Below, one piece after another: positions 34,461 to 45,099 of a stretch of 64,000 bases of DNA. The DNA comes from Levilactobacillus andaensis (lineage in GTDB: Bacteria; Bacillota; Bacilli; Lactobacillales; Lactobacillaceae). A program made the position numbers and the translations under genes. The DNA lies in contig NZ_BOLP01000004.1 in NCBI RefSeq assembly GCF_016861695.1, forward strand, positions 409,060-473,059, written 5' to 3'. Position 1 is the first letter of the stretch. Every line of letters begins with the position of its first letter. Under the pieces are notes generated by a model, which saw only the letters and a program-made list of their open reading frames with translations, searched no databases and had not been told where the DNA came from.

Positions 34461-36416
34461 ATGCGACTTAACCATTTAATGACTGTTTCACCAGCTGGTG
34501 GTGCCGATAAGTTTCCCGTCGACGAGTCTCTAGTTACCGAAGATTTCTATGAGGCCGTTAACGGCAAGTGGGCTGAACAGGCCACGATTCCTGGCGACCA
34601 TGCGACGACTGGGGGCTTCCGTGACCTGGCCGACAACATTGAAAAGACGTTGATGCACGACTTTGCCGACTTACTTGCCGGGAAGCTCGAACCAGCTAAC
34701 CCTGAGATGGCAGAGTTTAAAAAGCTCTACACCCTCACCAGCGATGCTGACGAACGGGAAAAGGTGGGCACTGCGCCCCTCAAGCCCGTTTTAGCCAAGA
34801 TCGAAGCGCTCAAAGACTTCGCTGACCTCAACGCGCACTTAGTTGAATGGTTCAAGACGGACCTGCCAACGCCACTCGACATCGGGGTCGACGCCGACAT
34901 GAAGAACACGAGCCAATACGCCCTTTATGTAGACGCGCCTAGCCTCTTCCTGCCCGATAAGACTTACTATGCCAAGGACAATCCGGCCGCTAAGCAACTC
35001 CTGCCGATTTTCACGCAGACCGCTGTTAAATTGCTCGAACTCGCCGGTTACTCCGAGGACAAGGCCACGACCGTTGTCGAACAAGCCAAGCAATTTGATG
35101 CGCAAATCGCACCGCACGTGAAGTCGTCCGAAGAAGCCGCCGACTACGTTAAAATGTACAACCCATTCCCACTGGCCGACGTCGATGCTAAACTCGACCA
35201 CATTGATTTGACCGCTGTCGTTAAGGGCCTCATCAACGACACGCCAGACCAAGTCATCTTGCCCCAACCACTCTTCTTCGATGCCGCTAACGACATTCTG
35301 TCACCAGCCAACTTCGACCTCATCAAGAGCTGGATGCTGGTTAAGACCGCGCTGGGTGCTAGAGGCGCACTGACCGAAGAATTCCGGCAAGTTGGTGGGA
35401 CCTACAATCGAGCCTTGTCCGGACAAAAGCAGGCACAATCTCGCGAAAAGGCCGCCTTCTACCTGGCAACCGGCACCTTTAGCCAAGTCGTTGGTGACTA
35501 CTACGGCCGCAAATACTTTGGTGAAAAGGCCAAGGCCGACGTTCGCCAAATGGTTCTGAAGATGGCCAACGTTTACCAACAACGGCTCAAAACCAACGAT
35601 TGGTTGAGCGCTGCAACCCGGGAAAAGGCCATCGTCAAGTTACAGAAGCTGACCATCAAGGTGGGCTACCCTGACAAGATCGACGCCCTCTTCAGTAAGT
35701 TTAAGATCGACGAAACCAAGTCCCTCTTTGACAACTTACAGGCGATTACCGAAATCATCATCGACAACCACTTCAGTCGTTGGGGGCATCCCGTCGACCG
35801 CGAACGGTGGGACATGAGCGCTGACACGGTCAACGCCTACTACTCTCCATCGAACAACGAAATCGTCTTCCCCGCTGCCATTTTACAAGCACCATTCTAC
35901 AGCCTGGAACAATCCAGCAGCGCCAACTACGGGGGAATCGGGGCCGTTATCGCCCATGAAATTTCTCACGCCTTTGACAACAACGGTTCGCAATTCGATG
36001 AATTTGGGAACCTGAACAACTGGTGGACTGACGCCGACCTCGACCACTTCAAGGGCCTCGCCCAAGCCATGATCAAGGAATTCGACGGGATCGAATTTGC
36101 TGGTCAAAAGGTGAATGGTAAGCTGACCGTTTCCGAAAACATCGCCGATGGTGGGGGCCTGAGCTGTGCGCTAGAAGCCGCTAAGTCCGAAGCCGATGTC
36201 GATTTGCGGGCCTTCTTCATCAACTGGGGCAACGTTTGGCGGATGAAGGCCACGACGGAATACATGCAATTACTGCTGTCGATCGACGTGCACGCCCCAG
36301 CTAAGTTGCGGGCTAACGTGCAGGTCAAGAACCTAGACGACTTCTACCAGACGTTTGGGGTGAAGGCGGGAGATGGCATGTACCTCGCCCCCGCCGACCG
36401 CGTCAAAATCTGGTAA
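34461..36416 (+). CDS. pepO: M13 family endopeptidase PepO
   Basis: Zinc metallo-oligopeptidase of the neprilysin family, 651 aa, cytoplasmic (no signal). Zinc motif VIAHEISHAFDNNG gives HExxH near residue 500, with the downstream glutamate in SENIADGGG near 560. NDFYEAVNGKW-like start (EDFYEAVNGKWAEQATIP), NAYYSPSNNEIVFPAAILQ and the C-terminal VHAPAKLRANVQVKN are family hallmarks. Degrades peptides taken up from protein. RBS AAGGAGGA. A type B repeat and then a terminator follow. Confidence 0.95.
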   Translation: MRLNHLMTVSPAGGADKFPVDESLVTEDFYEAVNGKWAEQATIPGDHATTGGFRDLADNIEKTLMHDFADLLAGKLEPANPEMAEFKKLYTLTSDADEREKVGTAPLKPVLAKIEALKDFADLNAHLVEWFKTDLPTPLDIGVDADMKNTSQYALYVDAPSLFLPDKTYYAKDNPAAKQLLPIFTQTAVKLLELAGYSEDKATTVVEQAKQFDAQIAPHVKSSEEAADYVKMYNPFPLADVDAKLDHIDLTAVVKGLINDTPDQVILPQPLFFDAANDILSPANFDLIKSWMLVKTALGARGALTEEFRQVGGTYNRALSGQKQAQSREKAAFYLATGTFSQVVGDYYGRKYFGEKAKADVRQMVLKMANVYQQRLKTNDWLSAATREKAIVKLQKLTIKVGYPDKIDALFSKFKIDETKSLFDNLQAITEIIIDNHFSRWGHPVDRERWDMSADTVNAYYSPSNNEIVFPAAILQAPFYSLEQSSSANYGGIGAVIAHEISHAFDNNGSQFDEFGNLNNWWTDADLDHFKGLAQAMIKEFDGIEFAGQKVNGKLTVSENIADGGGLSCALEAAKSEADVDLRAFFINWGNVWRMKATTEYMQLLLSIDVHAPAKLRANVQVKNLDDFYQTFGVKAGDGMYLAPADRVKIW

Positions 36417-36431
36417 ACCACTCACCATTGC

Positions 36432-36607
36432 CGCCTGCGGCAACCAGACACCATACTGTGGGGCACACCCGAAGCCTGAGAAGCGGTCTTCGGGTTCGTG
36501 CTTGAGCCTTGCCTAACCCGCAAGTCTCAAACACGGCCCGTGATGTAAGCCGAGTAAGAACCTCGACTAACATCACCTGCACAGTATTCTGTCTGGTTTC
36601 CTCCGGC
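36432..36607 (-). repeat. Type B cloverleaf repeat, copy B4
   Basis: CGCCTGCGG end 15 bases after the pepO stop; arm 1 CCGAAG/CTTCGG, arm 2 TTGAG/CTCAA with TTGAGCCTTGC, arm 3 GTGATGTAAGCCGAG/CTCGACTAACATCAC. Then a terminator at 36672. Confidence 0.9.
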
Positions 36608-36671
36608 TGGTGATTGTGTCTTCCCAGCTTTCTCGCTAACTCTGTTATTTAAATTTCTAAACAGTCTTACT

Positions 36672-36714
36672 AAAAAACTCTCAGCAGTCATGACGATTGC
36701 TGGGAGTTTTTTTG
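36672..36714. terminator. Bidirectional terminator between pepO and pduO
   Basis: AAAACTCTCAGCA/TGCTGGGAGTTTT with long A and T flanks. Confidence 0.9.
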
Positions 36715-36723
36715 AGCATTCAA

Positions 36724-37320
36724 TTAGTCGGTCGTTTCGTTTAATTTGGCTTGGCGCTTGGCGTCTCTGGCTGCTTTGCGGTCCGCCTTTTCCTTGTTGC
36801 TTAAGATTTCTTCGTAGCCGTCTTGATGGTTGACGTAGCGGGCCATGGCGAAGAAGTAATCTGACAACCGGTTGAGGTAGGTCAGGATAGCTGGCTCTAG
36901 GGGTTGCTCCGCGTTGAGGGCGACCGCCGAGCGTTCTGCGCGCCGAGCCACCGTGCGAGCGTAGTGGATGTTGGCGCCTGCTGGTGAGCCGCCGGGTAAG
37001 ATGAACTCTTTTAACTCGGGGGCGTTGGCAATGAAGTAGTCGACCCGTTCTTCCAAATGAGTCGTGTCGGCTGGCGTCATTTTCTGATGGCGTTTCACAC
37101 TAATGTCGGCTTCCACCACGTAGAGTTTCCGCTGAACTTCACTCAGCTCATCAATCAGGTCGGTTTGTTCCGGCTTCAAGCTGGCAACCACGACCCCTAG
37201 GTAAGACTGGAGTTCGTCGATGTCCCCCAGCGTCACAATCTGTGCATCCGTCTTGGAAACCATCTTGCCACTAACCTGTTTCGTCATCCCTTGGTCCCCG
37301 ACTCGCGTATAAATCTTCAT
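36724..37320 (-). CDS. pduO: Cob(I)alamin adenosyltransferase, PduO type
   Basis: Makes adenosylcobalamin from ATP and reduced cobalamin. 198 aa trimeric helical-bundle type: IYTRVGDQGMTKQVSG near the N-terminus is the ATP loop, GDIDELQSYLGV, and ILPGGSPAGANIHYARTVARRAER carries the conserved Arg-x-x-Glu-Arg. The C-terminal tail is Lys/Ala rich. ATG at 37320 (MKIYTRVG) has AAGGG 10 bases upstream. 590 bases from nrdJ on the same strand, whose enzyme needs this cofactor, so a functional link is likely. Confidence 0.92.
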   Translation of the reverse strand: MKIYTRVGDQGMTKQVSGKMVSKTDAQIVTLGDIDELQSYLGVVVASLKPEQTDLIDELSEVQRKLYVVEADISVKRHQKMTPADTTHLEERVDYFIANAPELKEFILPGGSPAGANIHYARTVARRAERSAVALNAEQPLEPAILTYLNRLSDYFFAMARYVNHQDGYEEILSNKEKADRKAARDAKRQAKLNETTD

Positions 37321-37710
37321 GCCCATCATCCCTTCATTTTCAGAACTATCTATGTATCGCTAAATCATTAACCCTCTCCTAGCATTCTGACCCATGTGGG
37401 CGGAATAGTCCAGTCTAAAATTAGTCGGAAATTGCTATGCTCTGGCCCAAATTAGTTTACTCCGCAGCAAGCGGCTAGTCCCCAAAAGCAGCCTACTTTC
37501 CGGTAAAATAGCCGACTGACTATGCACACCACCAAATATTCTGGGCCGAATTGCTAATTGGCGTAACCACAAGCGCAATCCAGTCTACCCAGATACGACA
37601 AGAAGCATTGACCCAATTACAGTCAATGCTTCCATGTCTCATAATTATATTTTCAGAGAATCCAATATCGTAAGCGACAACGCGTTATCCGTCAGATTGA
37701 CATCCGTCTG
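37321..37710. other. Intergenic region between pduO and nrdJ
   Basis: No gene seen and no cobalamin-riboswitch B12 box was found. A perfect 11-bp hairpin, GAAGCATTGAC (37602-37612) with GTCAATGCTTC (37622-37632), may be a weak terminator for nrdJ; the T-run is poor. Confidence 0.4.
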
Positions 37711-37893
37711 AGCTGAAGCCAGTCAGGTGCGTAGTCCCGTGTCGGTGGTGGCAGACCGGCGACTTCCCGGCCTGCCACCACGGGATGCGTTTCAAGCCTT
37801 ACACGATTTTCTGTAAGGCTTGAAACCAAGCGTGAAGACCGCTCTTCGGCTTCACGCGGTCCCCACCGGACGGAGCACCTGACTGGCGAAGCG
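37711..37893 (+). repeat. Type B cloverleaf repeat, copy B5
   Basis: GCCAGTCAGGTGC/GCACCTGACTGGC perfect terminal stem; arm 1 GCGTGAAG/CTTCACGC; arm 2 GTTTCAAGCCTTAC/GTAAGGCTTGAAAC; arm 3 GTGGTGGCAG/CTGCCACCAC. Ends 18 bases from the nrdJ stop codon. Confidence 0.9.
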
Positions 37894-37910
37894 TCACAGC
37901 ACGAATCAAT

Positions 37911-40163
37911 CTACCGGATAGGGCAGGCGCCGCTTTCGCAGTCGGATTGGTCGACCAGCTCGATGTCTTTCTGGTCATGGTTGCCCGTCATTGCGGCAAA
38001 GGTCGTGGCCACGTCGCCCGTGATCTGCGCGCGGTGTTGCTGGTACGTTTCCTCGTCGATGGGTTCCTTCGGTGCTTGCTTGAAGTCGGCGCCGCTATAT
38101 GGCAGTAAGGACGTGGACTTGATTGTGTTGCGGTACTGCGTCAAAAGCCCGCTGATGTCCTTGCCCTCCTCGGGTTGGAAGGTCACCGTGCAGCTAACGG
38201 CGTTGTCGGACCAGTACGTCTGTAGAAAGGCCTGGGTGGCAAATTGTTCCGCCATTGGCACCTCACCGGCGGACGCAAAGGCGGCCTCATCGGCGTGAGC
38301 GGCCTTCACTGGGAACTCCACGCACATCGTATTTTGACTGTACACATCGGGTTCGACCTTGTAGCCACAGGCCTTTAAGGCGGGCAACAAGGGATCACTG
38401 TCTTGGAACCGAATCCGTTGAATCAGGTAACGCGCGTAGTGGAAATGCATCCCCTCGGACACCCCAGCCAATTTGGCCACCGTTCCGGACGGCTTGACCG
38501 TGGTGTGCTTAATTGAAGGCTGGCAACCCAACGTTTCCGAGTAGTCCTTGTCGGCTTGCACGACGGCCTGATACAGGTCGTTGACGCGCTTCACGGCCGC
38601 CTGATTGTAAATGGGCTGCATGACCGTCTTGCCCGTCGTGGCGTCCTTTTTGGCCGCGAATCCCGTGACCACGCGTTGCTTAAAGGTCTTTAGAATCCAG
38701 TCCTGAATCCCGGACATGGAGACCCCAATTCGCCGGTTCTTCTGGATGGCCGTGCGGGAAACTTCCCAGTCGTAGTGGCTAAACGTGACCCGTTTGGTAT
38801 ACCGGGCGCCTAAACCAAAGGCATCTTCCAGGTCCCAGCCTTGTTCTTCAGCAACGCTAGGGAAAACTTCAAACAGGTTGCAGGGTTCGCCGTTGCTCAG
38901 TGAGATTTCCCCACACGGATTGGTCCCCTCAACGGCGCCGTCAATCCCCTCTTGCCGGCCATCGGCTAACCGACCGTAGTTCTTCGACAGCTCCAGGTTG
39001 ACGATGCCGGGTTCCCCGTTATGTTGGATGGAGTCGGCAATGGGCTGATAGTCGTTAAATTGACTGTCAACGGCGACACTGTTGTTGGACGCCCAACGGT
39101 GATGGTAGAGCTTGTCCTTATCCTGCTTCATAGTAATAAAGTCATCGTCTTCGGCACCACCCAAGGCGAGCTCGGCCGAACGCCGGACGTTCCCCGCAAC
39201 GACGGTCTTACCGATCATGTTACCCATGTCCGTGCAGTCCACGGCGGTCAATTTCCGGCCCACCGCATCGTTTAGAATCTGATTGATGTCAAAGAGCATT
39301 TCAACTAACGGCATCGGGCCAGAAGCGGTTCCGCCAAAGCCGTGGATCGGTGCGTCTTTAGGACGAATGTCGCTGATATCCAGGACGACTTGAGTCTTAT
39401 GGTCAGGATTGCTGCCGTTGAAATGGGCGTCGATCATGTTGGCGTTGGCCAGGACCCAGCCTTCACGGGTGTCTGGTAGTCGGTAGTAGCGCGCGTCAGC
39501 CAAGGAATGACTGTGCATCCACGTTGACCGGTCCACCGCACCCAAGGCCACAGAGGCGTCGTAAGAGGCACTGTCGGCGTCAATCACAATGGTCAAGTCC
39601 ACATTTTGGTCGACCTTAGGCATTTGCTTAACGTTATCTGGCGTGACGGAAAAACCAACGCCGCCACCCTTCATCAATTGGTCGAACATAAAGGAGAATG
39701 GCATGGACGCCACAACCTGGTCGGGTTTCAAGTAGCTGGGCACAATGTGACTATCCCCGTAGGCTTGTGGCCGAATGGCGACGAACCAGCAGTTGTTTAA
39801 GGCGTCCCCGTTGCGGTGTTGGTAGTCGGTCCCGGAGATCCAGAGGTTCCGGCCAGAAGGTGTCGCGGCTAACCCGTAGATCAGTTTAAAGAGCCGTTGT
39901 GCTTCTTGCGTGAGGTCGGCAACCACTTGACCATCAACGTTGTCCGTATGTAATCGGGGGTCGAGGTTGATATTCCCTTCAACGACTCGTTTGACCGTTT
40001 CGGGCCATTCTTCACTGCGTTGTTGTTCAGGCAGCCAGCGTGCGTAGGTCCGCTTGTAGGTGACCCAGCCCAGCTCGCCCCAGTGTGGGGTAACCTCTTG
40101 TTCCGTTTTTTCAATAAAATCTGCCGTCAACGTGACTGTGGCGGCCGTTGTTGTATTCATCAT
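37911..40163 (-). CDS. nrdJ: Adenosylcobalamin-dependent ribonucleoside-triphosphate reductase (class II)
   Basis: Reduces ribonucleoside triphosphates to deoxyribonucleotides, using AdoCbl to make a thiyl radical. 750 aa, near the 739 aa of the L. leichmannii enzyme. The C-terminal CESGACPIR provides the redox pair that re-reduces the active site; TNPCGEISLSNGEPCNLFE holds active-site Cys and Glu, and NCWFVAIRP a further catalytic Cys. ATG at 40163 has GGGAG 8 bases upstream; the longer in-frame start at 40226 crosses the promoter. Two NrdR-box-like sites overlap that promoter. PduO nearby supplies cofactor. Confidence 0.95.
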   Translation of the reverse strand: MMNTTTAATVTLTADFIEKTEQEVTPHWGELGWVTYKRTYARWLPEQQRSEEWPETVKRVVEGNINLDPRLHTDNVDGQVVADLTQEAQRLFKLIYGLAATPSGRNLWISGTDYQHRNGDALNNCWFVAIRPQAYGDSHIVPSYLKPDQVVASMPFSFMFDQLMKGGGVGFSVTPDNVKQMPKVDQNVDLTIVIDADSASYDASVALGAVDRSTWMHSHSLADARYYRLPDTREGWVLANANMIDAHFNGSNPDHKTQVVLDISDIRPKDAPIHGFGGTASGPMPLVEMLFDINQILNDAVGRKLTAVDCTDMGNMIGKTVVAGNVRRSAELALGGAEDDDFITMKQDKDKLYHHRWASNNSVAVDSQFNDYQPIADSIQHNGEPGIVNLELSKNYGRLADGRQEGIDGAVEGTNPCGEISLSNGEPCNLFEVFPSVAEEQGWDLEDAFGLGARYTKRVTFSHYDWEVSRTAIQKNRRIGVSMSGIQDWILKTFKQRVVTGFAAKKDATTGKTVMQPIYNQAAVKRVNDLYQAVVQADKDYSETLGCQPSIKHTTVKPSGTVAKLAGVSEGMHFHYARYLIQRIRFQDSDPLLPALKACGYKVEPDVYSQNTMCVEFPVKAAHADEAAFASAGEVPMAEQFATQAFLQTYWSDNAVSCTVTFQPEEGKDISGLLTQYRNTIKSTSLLPYSGADFKQAPKEPIDEETYQQHRAQITGDVATTFAAMTGNHDQKDIELVDQSDCESGACPIR

Positions 40164-40188
40164 ATCAATCGCTCCCGTCCATAAGAAT

Positions 40189-40236
40189 GCACCATATATG
40201 GTATCAAAAACGAGAGTTGAATACAATATGTAGAAA
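40189..40236 (-). promoter_or_regulatory. nrdJ promoter with paired NrdR-box-like sites
   Basis: GCACCATATATGGTAT (40189-40204) and ATACAATATGTAGAAA (40221-40236) match the NrdR box ACACAATATATAGTGT-like consensus at 12 and 11 of 16 positions; their centres are 32 bases apart, three helical turns. On the reverse strand TTGTAT, 17 bases, TACCAT form the promoter and overlap both boxes. Confidence 0.6.
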
Positions 40237-40534
40237 ATTTGGATTGCCCCCTAGACATTTCAAATCGAGCCGCTATGTAACATAGTTAACAGGTGCGCGA
40301 CAAGTTTTCCTCCCTAGCAGTTAACTGTAAGTGGATAAAAAATGATAAATCCGTTTAACCGGCCAGCTCATGCCATCCCAAACGCAAACTCCCCTAAGTA
40401 GTAAACGACCTGTCTTGAACACAATTAAACGGGTCACAATTTCGCTGGTTACCGCAACTTTTTTAAATTATTTTTTCCGCCTCAGATTTAGTAAATCTTA
40501 ACTTAGCGGCCCACTAGATATAGCATCTGATTTC
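40237..40534. other. Intergenic stretch upstream of nrdJ
   Basis: No gene. CTATGTAACATAG near 40273-40285 is a near-palindrome of unknown meaning. Confidence 0.3.
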
Positions 40535-40718
40535 CGCACTGCGGCTGCCAGGGATTCCGCCTGCCATGGGGAACGCCTCCAGCCTGGAGTGCGGGCTTCC
40601 GGCTCGCCTGAAAGCCACGAAGATCACGTGTCTCCCAGGTTGTCCCACGATGTAAGACGGGAAAGAACCCCGTCTAACATCGTCGACACGGCTGGCTACA
40701 TCCCTGGCCTCCTCCGGC
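40535..40718 (-). repeat. Type A cloverleaf repeat, copy A9
   Basis: CGCACTGCGG end faces nrdJ (5' side, 370 bases). Arm 3 CGATGTAAGACGGG/CCCGTCTAACATCG. Paired with D3, 70 bases away. Confidence 0.93.
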
Positions 40719-40789
40719 TAAATATTGTCGTCCCGATAAATTAAATTGGCTTACAAACTACAATGGAGACGATGCCATAAAACTACTGT

Positions 40790-40949
40790 GTAAGCCGAGA
40801 GGTCGGCAGATATGGGCTCAGGCGCGTCGTTCTGCTTAGTCGGCGTTTCTGGCCGGCTTAGCAGAAAACCAAGCTTGAAGACTCGCGACCTTCGAGGCTT
40901 CAAGTTGTGTTCGCACCGTTCCAGCCCATATCTGCCGACCGGTAAGGCG
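40790..40949 (-). repeat. Type D structured repeat, copy D3
   Basis: GGCAGATATGGGCT/AGCCCATATCTGCC terminal stem; arm TTCTGCTTAG/CTTAGCAGAA; arm CTTGAAGACTCG/CGAGGCTTCAAG. Confidence 0.93.
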
Positions 40950-40972
40950 ACGGTCACACTAGGTTGCCCAAA

Positions 40973-41005
40973 TAAAAAGTACGTTGCCCTGGGGACAACG
41001 TACTT
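40973..41005 (-). terminator. Terminator of the galR-like gene (leftward)
   Basis: AAGTACGTTG-CCC with GGGA-CAACGTACTT; T-run on the reverse strand. Confidence 0.85.
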
Positions 41006-41015
41006 GTCGATTCAT

Positions 41016-42059
<1,044 letters not shown>

Positions 42060-42069
42060 CTAACTGGGC

Positions 42070-42252
42070 CGCACTACGGCTGTCAGGGATTCCACCTGCT
42101 ATGGGGAACGCCTCCAGCCAAAGAACGGGCTTTCGTCTCGCCTGAAAGCCGCAAAAACCATGCGTCTCTCAGGTCGTCCCACGATGTAAGCCGGGATAGA
42201 ACCCCGCCTAACATCGTCGACACAGCCGTCTCCATCCCTGACATCCTCCGGC
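42070..42252 (-). repeat. Type A cloverleaf repeat, copy A10
   Basis: CGCACTACGG end 29 bases upstream of the galR-like start codon. Arm 3 CGATGTAAGCCGGG/CCCGCCTAACATCG. Confidence 0.92.
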
Positions 42253-42410
42253 TCAGATTGTGTACACTAATTTCATATGCTGAAACCAATAAGCCATCCG
42301 AACTTTACTGTAGACTGATAGCTTTTTAAAACTTAACTACACGTTGTACAGAAACTGTCAGCCTGCAAATATCATTTACATTCATAAATTCATTGCCAGA
42401 ACTAGCTGTA

Positions 42411-42587
42411 GTCGGCGGCTGACAGGAACGGAACCCCGTGTTGGTCCTCTTAGACTGAGCGAATTTCTCAGCCTTAGAGGAGTGGCCGAACTTGGAGACT
42501 CGATCTTTGAGGCTTCAAGTCGCCCTGGGGACCGCTTCTCAGGCCCCAGGTCTGCCTCACCGGGTGGAGTTCCTGTCAGCCGCCGAC
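42411..42587 (+). repeat. Type B cloverleaf repeat, copy B6
   Basis: Terminal stem GTCGGCGGCTGACAGGAAC with its perfect 19-bp complement; arm 3 TCCTCTTAGACTGAG/CTCAGCCTTAGAGGA; arm 1 GACCTGGGGCC/GGCCCCAGGTC region. Ends 10 bases from the galT stop. Confidence 0.92.
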
Positions 42588-42596
42588 GGAATACAA

Positions 42597-44060
42597 CTAG
42601 ATTTGTGCGATAAACTTGTCTAATGCCGCTTGCCCCTTGGCGTCGCGCTTGAAGACGCCGGCGTCGGCTAAGACCCGTGCGAAAACGTCACCAATTGCTT
42701 GGTGTAAGACCGGCGTGACGTTCTCTGCCGTCAACGGGTGATCCTGCTTGATGCTGTCGGCCCAAGCCTTGTGCATGTCAGCCATTTGGTTCGGTTGATC
42801 CAGCAAGTACTTAGTGACTTCGGCCATTTCTGTCTTGAGACGGGCAGGTAAAATTGCTCGGCCCATGACTTCGATCAAGCCAATGTTTTCCTTCTTGATG
42901 TGTTGAACGTCCTGATGCGGATGGAAAATGCCATCCGGATACTGGGCAGACGTCTGGTTGTCCCGCAACACGAGGTCCAGGACGTAGTCGTCGCCATCGC
43001 GGTACGCAATTGGCGTAATCGTGTGGTGCCGCACGTTGTCTGTGTAGGCCCGCACATCGACGGACTCATCGGAGTAGTCGATCCAGCTGTTCAAGACCTT
43101 CGTGGCCGCATTGATCAGCGCTTCCGGTTGACTCCCGGTCAGCCGAATGTCGGTCATTGGCCATTTAACAACGCCCGCCGTGACACCAGCGACACCTAAG
43201 TCGACTGGTCGGTCGATCGGCGCCTTCATCATTGGGAAGGTATGCTTGCCCCCCTGATAATGATCATGGGTCAGCATGGAACCACCCACGATTGGCAGGT
43301 CGGCATTGCTTCCGACAAAGTAGGTCGGCAACGTCCGCACGATTTCCAAGAGGTTGGTAAACGTGTGTTGGTTGATGACCATTGGCCGGTGTTCCTTGGC
43401 AAGGAAAATCGCGTGTTCTGAGAAATAGGCGTATGGCGAGTACTGGAAGCCCCAGGTTTCGCCGCCCAACATCAACCGGATGATCCGGTGATTGCTGCGA
43501 GCGGGATAGCCGAGTCGGCCCAAGTACCCTTCATTCGTCATGCACAGTTGATCCAAGGGGTAGCTCGTCTGCTTCTGTGTCTGTGCCGCCGCAATGGCCT
43601 TGGGGTCCTTTTCTGGTTTGGACAGGTTGATGGTGATCTCTAACTCACCAGCCGCCGTCTTGGCCGGGAAGACCACGTTTTTCGCAATGTTACGCGTTTT
43701 AATGTAGTTGTTGTCTTGGCTTAACTGGTAGAACCAGTCGGTCGCCTTGGATGGGCTCTCCTGATACCGGTCCCAGAAACCGCGGTTAATCGCGGAAGGA
43801 AGCGGCGTCATCAGATCCATCAGTTGTGCTTCCAAAATTTCTTTAGGACTGGGGGAATCCTCGATCTTGCCGTGCGCAATCGCCGTGGCAATCAGGGCGT
43901 TGACCAGGTCGATGGGCGTATCCGCCGTGGCGGCCTGGGCCTCACCGTCGCCGACCAAAGCGAAGATGCGGTTCGTGACGTACTGCCGGTCGAGTTCCGT
44001 GTAAGGTGCCGGTGAAGACACGATGTGATCAATAAATTTTTGAATTGTATCTTCAGCCAT
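42597..44060 (-). CDS. galT: UTP-glucose/galactose-1-phosphate uridylyltransferase GalT
   Basis: Transfers UMP between UDP-glucose and galactose-1-phosphate in the Leloir pathway. 487 aa, the Firmicute type-2 GalT, larger than the E. coli form. GFQYSPYAYFSEHAIFLAKEHRPMVI, GGSMLTHDHYQGGKHTFPM (His-x-His with flanking His) and SAQYPDGIFHPHQDVQHIKKENIGLIEVMG are typical. Starts 3 bases after galE on the same strand, RBS AGGAG at the galE end. Last gene of galK-galE-galT. Confidence 0.95.
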   Translation of the reverse strand: MAEDTIQKFIDHIVSSPAPYTELDRQYVTNRIFALVGDGEAQAATADTPIDLVNALIATAIAHGKIEDSPSPKEILEAQLMDLMTPLPSAINRGFWDRYQESPSKATDWFYQLSQDNNYIKTRNIAKNVVFPAKTAAGELEITINLSKPEKDPKAIAAAQTQKQTSYPLDQLCMTNEGYLGRLGYPARSNHRIIRLMLGGETWGFQYSPYAYFSEHAIFLAKEHRPMVINQHTFTNLLEIVRTLPTYFVGSNADLPIVGGSMLTHDHYQGGKHTFPMMKAPIDRPVDLGVAGVTAGVVKWPMTDIRLTGSQPEALINAATKVLNSWIDYSDESVDVRAYTDNVRHHTITPIAYRDGDDYVLDLVLRDNQTSAQYPDGIFHPHQDVQHIKKENIGLIEVMGRAILPARLKTEMAEVTKYLLDQPNQMADMHKAWADSIKQDHPLTAENVTPVLHQAIGDVFARVLADAGVFKRDAKGQAALDKFIAQI

Positions 44061-44063
44061 AGC

Positions 44064-45068
44064 TTACTTCTCCTCAGTCCGGTCGTTGTAGCCTTGTGGA
44101 TGCGTTTGCTTCCAGTTCCAAGCCGTCCGGATAATGTCTTCAACGTTGTCAAACCGTGGCTTCCAGTTCAACACTTTCCGTGCCTTGTCACTAGCGGCAA
44201 TCAACGTACTTGGGTCACCAGCACGCCGTGGCGCCATCGTTGCGGGAATTTCTTTGCCCGTAACTTTACGTGCGGCTTCCAGCATTTCCTTGTTGGAGAA
44301 TCCGGTTGAAGAACCCAGGTTAAAGGCATCGCTGTCGTGACCCGCCTTCAGGTATTCCAGCGCTAAAATGTGGGCGTCGGCCAAATCAACGACGTGGACG
44401 TAATCCCGCACGTTAGTCCCATCCTTAGTTGGGTAGTCGCTACCGAAGATGGACAATTCTTTCCGTTCGCCAGCAGCCACTTGTAAGATGATTGGGACCA
44501 AGTGGGTTTCTGGATGGTGGTCTTCACCAATGCTGCCGTCTTCCTTGGCACCGGCAACGTTGAAGTAGCGTAAGGCAATAAATTTAATGCCGTAAGCTTC
44601 GTCAGACCAATGCATGATCTTTTCCATCATTAACTTGCTTTCACCGTATGGGTTGGTTGGAATCTGCGGGTCAGTTTCCTTGATTGGAATCTGCTTAGGT
44701 TCGCCGTAAGTTGCGGCCGTTGATGAGAAGACGATGCGCTTCACGTTGTGCTTGTTCATGACTTCCAGCAAGGAAACCATCCCAGCCGTGTTGTTGTCGA
44801 AGTACTTCAGCGGTTTCTTCATGGATTCAGGCACCACGGAGAAGGCAGCGAAGTGAATAACCCCTTCGATATCTTCCTTATCAAAAACACCGTTCAGGAA
44901 GTCTTGATCACGAACGTCTCCTTCATAGAACCGCGCCTTCTTGTTCACTGCGGCCCGGTGTCCCGTTACCAAGTTGTCGACGACGGCAACATCGTAACCC
45001 TTCTCAACTAAACGATCGACGGCGTGTGAGCCGATGTAACCGGCACCACCTAAGACTAAAACTGTCAT
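44064..45068 (-). CDS. galE: UDP-glucose 4-epimerase GalE
   Basis: NAD-dependent SDR enzyme interconverting UDP-galactose and UDP-glucose, 334 aa. [14 protein letters not shown] at residues 7-20, [22 protein letters not shown] with the catalytic Ser/Thr, [12 protein letters not shown] with the Y-x3-K pair, and [37 protein letters not shown]. Upstream region holds a type B repeat and a GalR-like half-site, so it may have its own promoter in addition to readthrough from galK. Confidence 0.96.
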   Translation of the reverse strand: MTVLVLGGAGYIGSHAVDRLVEKGYDVAVVDNLVTGHRAAVNKKARFYEGDVRDQDFLNGVFDKEDIEGVIHFAAFSVVPESMKKPLKYFDNNTAGMVSLLEVMNKHNVKRIVFSSTAATYGEPKQIPIKETDPQIPTNPYGESKLMMEKIMHWSDEAYGIKFIALRYFNVAGAKEDGSIGEDHHPETHLVPIILQVAAGERKELSIFGSDYPTKDGTNVRDYVHVVDLADAHILALEYLKAGHDSDAFNLGSSTGFSNKEMLEAARKVTGKEIPATMAPRRAGDPSTLIAASDKARKVLNWKPRFDNVEDIIRTAWNWKQTHPQGYNDRTEEK

Positions 45069-45099
45069 TGATCAATTCCTCCTCAAATTAATGTTTTTT

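Noticed and set aside
37321..40534. Cobalamin riboswitch upstream of pduO or nrdJ
   Set aside because: No B12-box or the expected multi-stem aptamer pattern was found by eye on the reverse strand.
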